Below, piece by piece: positions 59,437 to 64,000 of a stretch of DNA of 64,000 nt. The translations under genes and the position numbers were made by a program. Position 1 is the stretch's first letter. The number at the start of each line of letters is the position of its first letter. The notes under the pieces were generated by a model. That model was not told the DNA's origin, did no database searches, and was given only the letters and a program-made list of their open reading frames with translations. Source of the stretch: Viridothelium virens (Eukaryota; Ascomycota; Dothideomycetes; Trypetheliales; Trypetheliaceae); the NCBI GenBank assembly GCA_010094025.1, contig ML991771.1, positions 558,001 to 622,000 of the forward strand. Direction: 5' to 3'.

Positions 59437-61691
59437 ATGCCCGATGGTATGGACGTAGACGAGCAGCCAAGAGGCGTCAAAAGGAAAGCCGACGAGACGC
59501 GAACACTATCGGAAGCTCCTCGACGGATCAGAGCTCTCGAACAAGATGTTGTCAACAAAATCGCAGCTGGCGAGATCATTGTTGCGCCTGTCCACGCTCT
59601 CAAAGAACTCATTGAAAATGCCGTCGATGCCGGATCAACATCCCTGGAAATTCTGGTAAAGGACGGGGGCCTGAAGTTGCTGCAGATCACAGACAATGGT
59701 CATGGCATTAATCGTGACGATTTACCAATTCTCTGTGAGCGCTTCACTACATCGAAGCTGAAGGCATTCGAGGATTTGACTTCGATCGGCACGTATGGCT
59801 TCAGAGGCGAGGCTTTGGCGAGCATCAGTCATATCGCACATTTGACCGTCACAACCAAGACCCAAGAGTCAAGTTGCGCATGGAGGGCACAGTTTTCTGA
59901 CGGAACACTTGTCCCACCTAAACCTGGCCAGAGCGCAGAACCAAAGGCCGTTGCCGGACGCCCCGGAACACAGATCACTGTACGCTTACTACAGACGCCC
60001 AACGACCCCTTTACTAATGTCTCATCTAGGTAGAGGACTTGTTCTACAATGTGCCCACACGAAGACGTGCCTTCCGCTCTGCAAGTGAAGAGTACGCTAA
60101 GATTGTCGATTTGGTCGGCCGATATGCCGTGCATTGTTCGAATGTTGCATTTTCCTGCAAGAAGCATGGCGAATCGGCGGCGGGAGTCTCCGTGCCTAGC
60201 AATGCATCTACAATCGACAGAATACGCATCGTGCATACTTCACAGGTCGCGAATGAGCTTTTGCGTTTGGAGATTGCAAACGAACGCTGGGGTTTCAAAG
60301 CCGAGGGTTGGGTCAGTAACGCCAATTATAGCATAAAACGGACGACTCTCTTATTGTTTATCAACCATCGGGCTGTTGAGTCCTCAAACATCAAAAAGGC
60401 CGTTGAGCAGACATACTCCAACTTTTTACCTAAGGGAGGTCACCCATTCATATACATCAGCCTTGAGATTGACCCTCAACGCGTCGATGTCAATGTACAC
60501 CCTACCAAACGTGAAGTCAACTTCCTCAATGAGGATGAGATTCTGGAAGATATTTGTAACGAGATCAGGTCTAATCTTGGAAAAGTCGACACGAGCCGTA
60601 CATTCATGACTCAAAGCATTTTACCTGCTGTCAAAGCTCCTACCGCAGCTATATCGACACCCCAACCCAAGGGAGGTACAAAAGCATCTGACCAGGGATC
60701 TCGTGAGAATACTACCACGCGGAAATCTTCGGTACAAAAACTTACGACCCAACGACCTTACGAGAACAATCTGGTCAGGACTGATGCGAAAGTCAGAAAG
60801 ATTACGTCAATGCTACCTGCCGACCAAAGGTCTACCAGTCCAACCAAGGGCGGAGACGAAGAACCTCCGGAAGATATGCAATACGAATACTCTGACAAAG
60901 AGCCGATCATATGCCGTCTTACTACGGTGAAACAACTGCGGGCTGAGGTTCGTGACAACATGCATAACGAGCTGACAGATGTCTTCTCTGGTCATACTTT
61001 CGTTGGTATTGTTGACTCGAGCCGAAGAATAGTCGCAATCCAGGGTGGAGTTAGACTCTTTCTCGTCGACTACGGCATGGTCAGCAATGAGTACTTTTAC
61101 CAGGTTGGTCTTACGGACTTTGGAAACTTTGGGTGCATTCGTTTCAACCCTGTCCTTGATCTCGAGGAGCTTCTGCGGATGGCGGCAAGTCAAGAGCAGG
61201 AACGTGCTCGAAATGCAGATGATCTCGACTGGAGTGAGGTCATCCAGACCGTCAAAGACCAGCTCATTAGCCGGCGTGAAATGCTGGCGGAATACTTCTC
61301 ATTTGAGGTCTCGGAGCGAGGTGAACTGCTTGGTATACCTCTGCTGGTCAAAAGTTACATGCCGTGCATGGCCAAGCTTCCAGGGTTCCTGCTCAGACTT
61401 GGACCATACGTCGATTGGACAGATGAGAAAGGTTGCTTTCATTCGTTCCTGCGCGAGCTAGCCAGCTTCTATGTGCCGGAAGTCCTACCTTCTTTACCTT
61501 CATCGGTCGATGGACAAGGAACTGTCGAGGACCCAGAAATTGCTTCCAGAAAGAAACATATTGACAGGACAATCGAGAATATTTTGTTTCCTGCATTTAA
61601 GTCCCGCCTCGTTGCTACTAGAGGCTTGCTGAAGGGTGTTGTCGAAGTTGCAAATCTGAAGGGGCTCTACCGAGTTTTTGAACGCTGTTAA
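59437..61691 (+). CDS. mlh1: DNA mismatch repair protein MLH1 (MutL homologue)
   Basis: Two exons (59437-59979, 60030-61691, intron 50 bp) give 734 residues. The GHKL ATPase motifs are all visible: [12 protein letters not shown] (motif I), DNGHGI (II), [17 protein letters not shown] (III) and [20 protein letters not shown] (IV), the last rebuilt across the intron. [14 protein letters not shown] marks the end of the N-terminal part. A linker of about 130 polar residues follows. The C-terminal dimer domain ends in FERC, the conserved MLH1 terminus involved in the Mlh1-Pms1 endonuclease site. With Pms1 it acts after MutS in the nucleus to direct excision of mismatches, and with Mlh3 in meiotic crossover. 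The start at 59437 adds about 25 non-conserved residues before [19 protein letters not shown]. Confidence 0.97.
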
Positions 61692-63316
61692 GAATGTGCG
61701 AGGTTATAGCTTTGCTTGCTCTACAGGAGCTGATGCCACCCCGCGCTCTAAGAAACTCCGAGCATAGATGGCAACCCCAAATGACACTACGACTCTCATG
61801 CCTCCAAGGCTCTTGCAGCCCTCTCCGGCTCCACGAAGCTGTAGCATGGAAATCAGGCTGATCTAGCAAGGTACGGTGGGAGCAGGCGCAAAGCAGCTAC
61901 AAGCCTCACAGCTTTGATCCAGATCATCGGCAAGCAAGGCTTGTCGTCTACACCATCTAAGGACTTGGCCAGGGAAGACGCAACACTGAACCTTCCTGGG
62001 TGAGTGCATATCGTCACTGCCGACAATCCACCGCCAGCGTCGGCCATTCTCCCTCTGCAGAAGCTTGAAACGACTACAACAGCTTCTAGCAGCAGATCGG
62101 TCCCAATGGTTTGTCCGTCTCAAGAGAATTACAAGCATTCCATGGCTGGTAATCAGAGATGGATATTGCTTCTAGTCAGGGTCAGGACAAAGACAAGAGT
62201 GTCAGCCCTGGTCTTCAATGGACTGATGGCAAGTGTACGGTACTACTGTTGAGATCCAATCAATGTCATTTGCGGCAGAGTTGCTCGCCAATTTGCAAAT
62301 GCCATTGGCTGTCCATTGTCTGCACGTCAATATTGAACGGCACCGAAAGTAGAAAACCACGCTCTTGAAGGTCTCGTTTGCCTTGGAGATCCTCAATCCA
62401 GCCCACATGGCGCCTTGCAGCGAATAGCGAATGTAACAGTTGCAAGCCCCCCACCAAATCCACAGCATCCGTGTCGGGCGCGTAGCCGCAACCTACGAAC
62501 CCTAAGTGAGGCTTGAGGCTGTAGGTCCAACAAAGCGTGGCTACGATGTGACGCGGTGATCGACGACTCATAGGAATTCCTCAAGCAGCCTTTAGTCTAC
62601 ATAGATGAACTTCAAGCTCTTACCAACAGTTTCATTGTCCTCAGGTTAGATACTTACCTCCCATGCCCAGCTATGGCGATCCTCAGCATCTGCATCCCGT
62701 ACGAGATTGGACTTTCTGCCATCACTTCATGAACCATTGATGATATTACCTCCCTAGGTATATGTACATTTGGAGGGTAATGCTGACATGCAAGGCGTTT
62801 GCAGGTTGTTTCTTAGCTCCCACACCTGCGCATAATAGCTCACCCGCATCTCCAGCACGACCTATCCTATTGATTCTCCTCCATCCATCATGTAATTGCC
62901 TCGTCGTCCACTGCATCCGATGCAATGCACCACGCAGCCTCCACTCTTGCGGTCGGGTTAGACCTCCGGTGCCTTCCAGTTGAGCTGAATAGAGATTAAT
63001 TCTCCGACGACCGTTTCTAGAAGCCTACTCACCCAGGAATGGAAAAGCCCAGTGCCTCTTCGGCATAGTGTTCACCATAGTTTGGCACTTCCAGCCATAT
63101 ACATGTAATGTGAGGTCTAACAACAGGCCTGGCAGAGCCCGGCTGAAAGACATCGAGATTTCACATTGCGCTTCAACCGTTTGTCCGAGATTTTGCATTT
63201 TCCTACTTTACTTTCAATAATGCTTTCTATTCTCAATTAATCTTTATCGCTATTGATATGGCTTCGCTCTGAACTCGATGTGCGAGTTGATCTATGTTCA
63301 GGCCTAGAGGGCCATT
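61692..63316. other. 1.6-kb stretch downstream of MLH1 without a supported gene
   Basis: Contains the MLH1 3' end. Minus-strand frames around 62200-62760 read partly protein-like, with a good donor-like GTAAGTATCTAAC near 62652, but I could not join them into a gene. No RNA gene seen. Confidence 0.45.
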
Positions 63317-64000
63317 ATGGAGCTGCTGCGGCGCCCACTCCTTTCATGCCTGATACATTCTCAGATAGCGATTGGTATGACGAGACGCTCGATAAGATTC
63401 AACCTTTACAGCTTGTGCTGACATCAAGTAGTTGCGGGTTCACAAAGCATGTTTACGTCTGTTTCCTCGAGTTTGCAAGCAAACCTTCCAGTAGTCATCC
63501 AACCCTCTTCGAGTTCTGGCCTAGGGCCCTACATAATGCAAGGCATGGGTGCAACCATATCTCCGTCGAAGGGATCTCTAGCATCGACTGCTGTAGCCAT
63601 AGAATCAACCGCATCTGACGCTGTAACGGTGTATTCCTCTTCGACCTCAAGTACAGCGAACTCCAATGCGGGTGGCTCTGTCGCATCTTCGATACCCGCG
63701 AATAATCCAACATCAAGCACAGCAATAGTTACGGCTACCTCTTTGGTCGTCGCAGAGGCCTCAACACTCGTCGATGCGACTTCGACACTTTGCGATGGCG
63801 GATCAATTTCTGGGATGCAGGACCACAGTCAATACTGCACGGCCGCCGTGACCTCCAGCTTCCAATCTACAGCAGAGAGCTCACATCTATCAACTTTTCC
63901 ATCTACTCCAGACGCATCAAAGCCGCCGATACAGCCAGTATCCACAGTTTCTCCTATGTCCACCTCTTTGTATCAAAATCCCTCCCACGGAAATGCGGGC
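63317..64000 (+). CDS. Ser/Thr-rich secreted or membrane protein with signal peptide (3' end outside window)
   Basis: Exon 1 (63317-63374) and exon 2 (63432 to the right edge) are joined across a 57-bp intron with GTATGA donor, GCTGAC branch site and TAG acceptor. The join makes a typical signal peptide, MELLRRPLLSCLIHSQIAIV followed by AGSQ, with likely cleavage just after it. The visible 209 residues are then almost entirely Ser, Thr, Ala and Val, with two Cys (CDG near 140 and YCTA near 155), as expected for a heavily O-mannosylated stalk. The protein runs off the window at PSHGNAG, just where its relatives at 46147 and 54758 enter their membrane segment. Function unknown; a wall-stress sensor or mucin-like surface protein is the best guess. 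Confidence 0.72.

Noticed and set aside
1-64000. Search for tRNA genes, retroelements and transposons
   Set aside because: No cloverleaf-like GGTTCGAATCC box, terminal repeats, reverse transcriptase, integrase or transposase motifs were seen by eye; a dedicated scan could still find small or degraded ones.

Overview
The window comes from a filamentous ascomycete (Pezizomycotina). The evidence is compact genes with 45-60 bp introns, GTATGT/GTAAGT-type donors and CTRAY branch points, an XlnR/Xyr1-type xylanase regulator, a fungal HET protein, a fungal Rho4, a KTR/Kre2 mannosyltransferase and cytoplasmic dynein of NudA/Ro-1 length. Class (Dothideomycetes, Eurotiomycetes or another) cannot be fixed from this sequence alone. 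I saw no tRNA, rRNA, CRISPR array, DNA transposon or retroelement.

Left part (1-30 kb), mostly conserved housekeeping genes: a partial TBC Rab-GAP (-), a Spartan/SprT DNA-protein-crosslink protease (+), a doubtful broken ORF (-), Svf1 (+, five exons), the 13.1 kb cytoplasmic dynein heavy chain (-, three exons), Rho4 GTPase (-), a long-chain-base-1-phosphate phosphatase of the Lcb3 type (+, four exons), a small three-exon gene with a CRIB-like motif (-), and an aldehyde dehydrogenase (-). A gene-poor stretch of about 2.9 kb follows and forms the upstream region of xlnR.

Middle part (32-44 kb): xlnR (+, three exons), a KTR-family alpha-1,2-mannosyltransferase (-, with a tiny 48-nt first exon), the decapping activator PAT1 (+) and an intronless F-box protein (+).

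Accessory-looking part (43.7-55.7 kb): long stretches without convincing genes, two Ser/Thr-rich single-pass membrane proteins, and a very large HET-domain protein whose conserved C-terminal module is split by an insertion of about 650 residues carrying Trp-rich tandem repeats. A C2H2-like gene remnant lies upstream of the HET gene.

Right part (56-64 kb): an intronless DDHD phospholipase (-), divergent from MLH1 (+), and at the edge the start of a third Ser/Thr-rich surface protein with a clear signal peptide.

The genes do not form one pathway. DNA repair is represented twice (Spartan, MLH1), secretory-pathway, sphingolipid and polarity functions several times (TBC, Svf1, Rho4, Lcb3, KTR, DDHD), and non-self recognition and cell-surface functions cluster at 46-64 kb. 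Exon boundaries were inferred by eye from splice signals, frame and family conservation.
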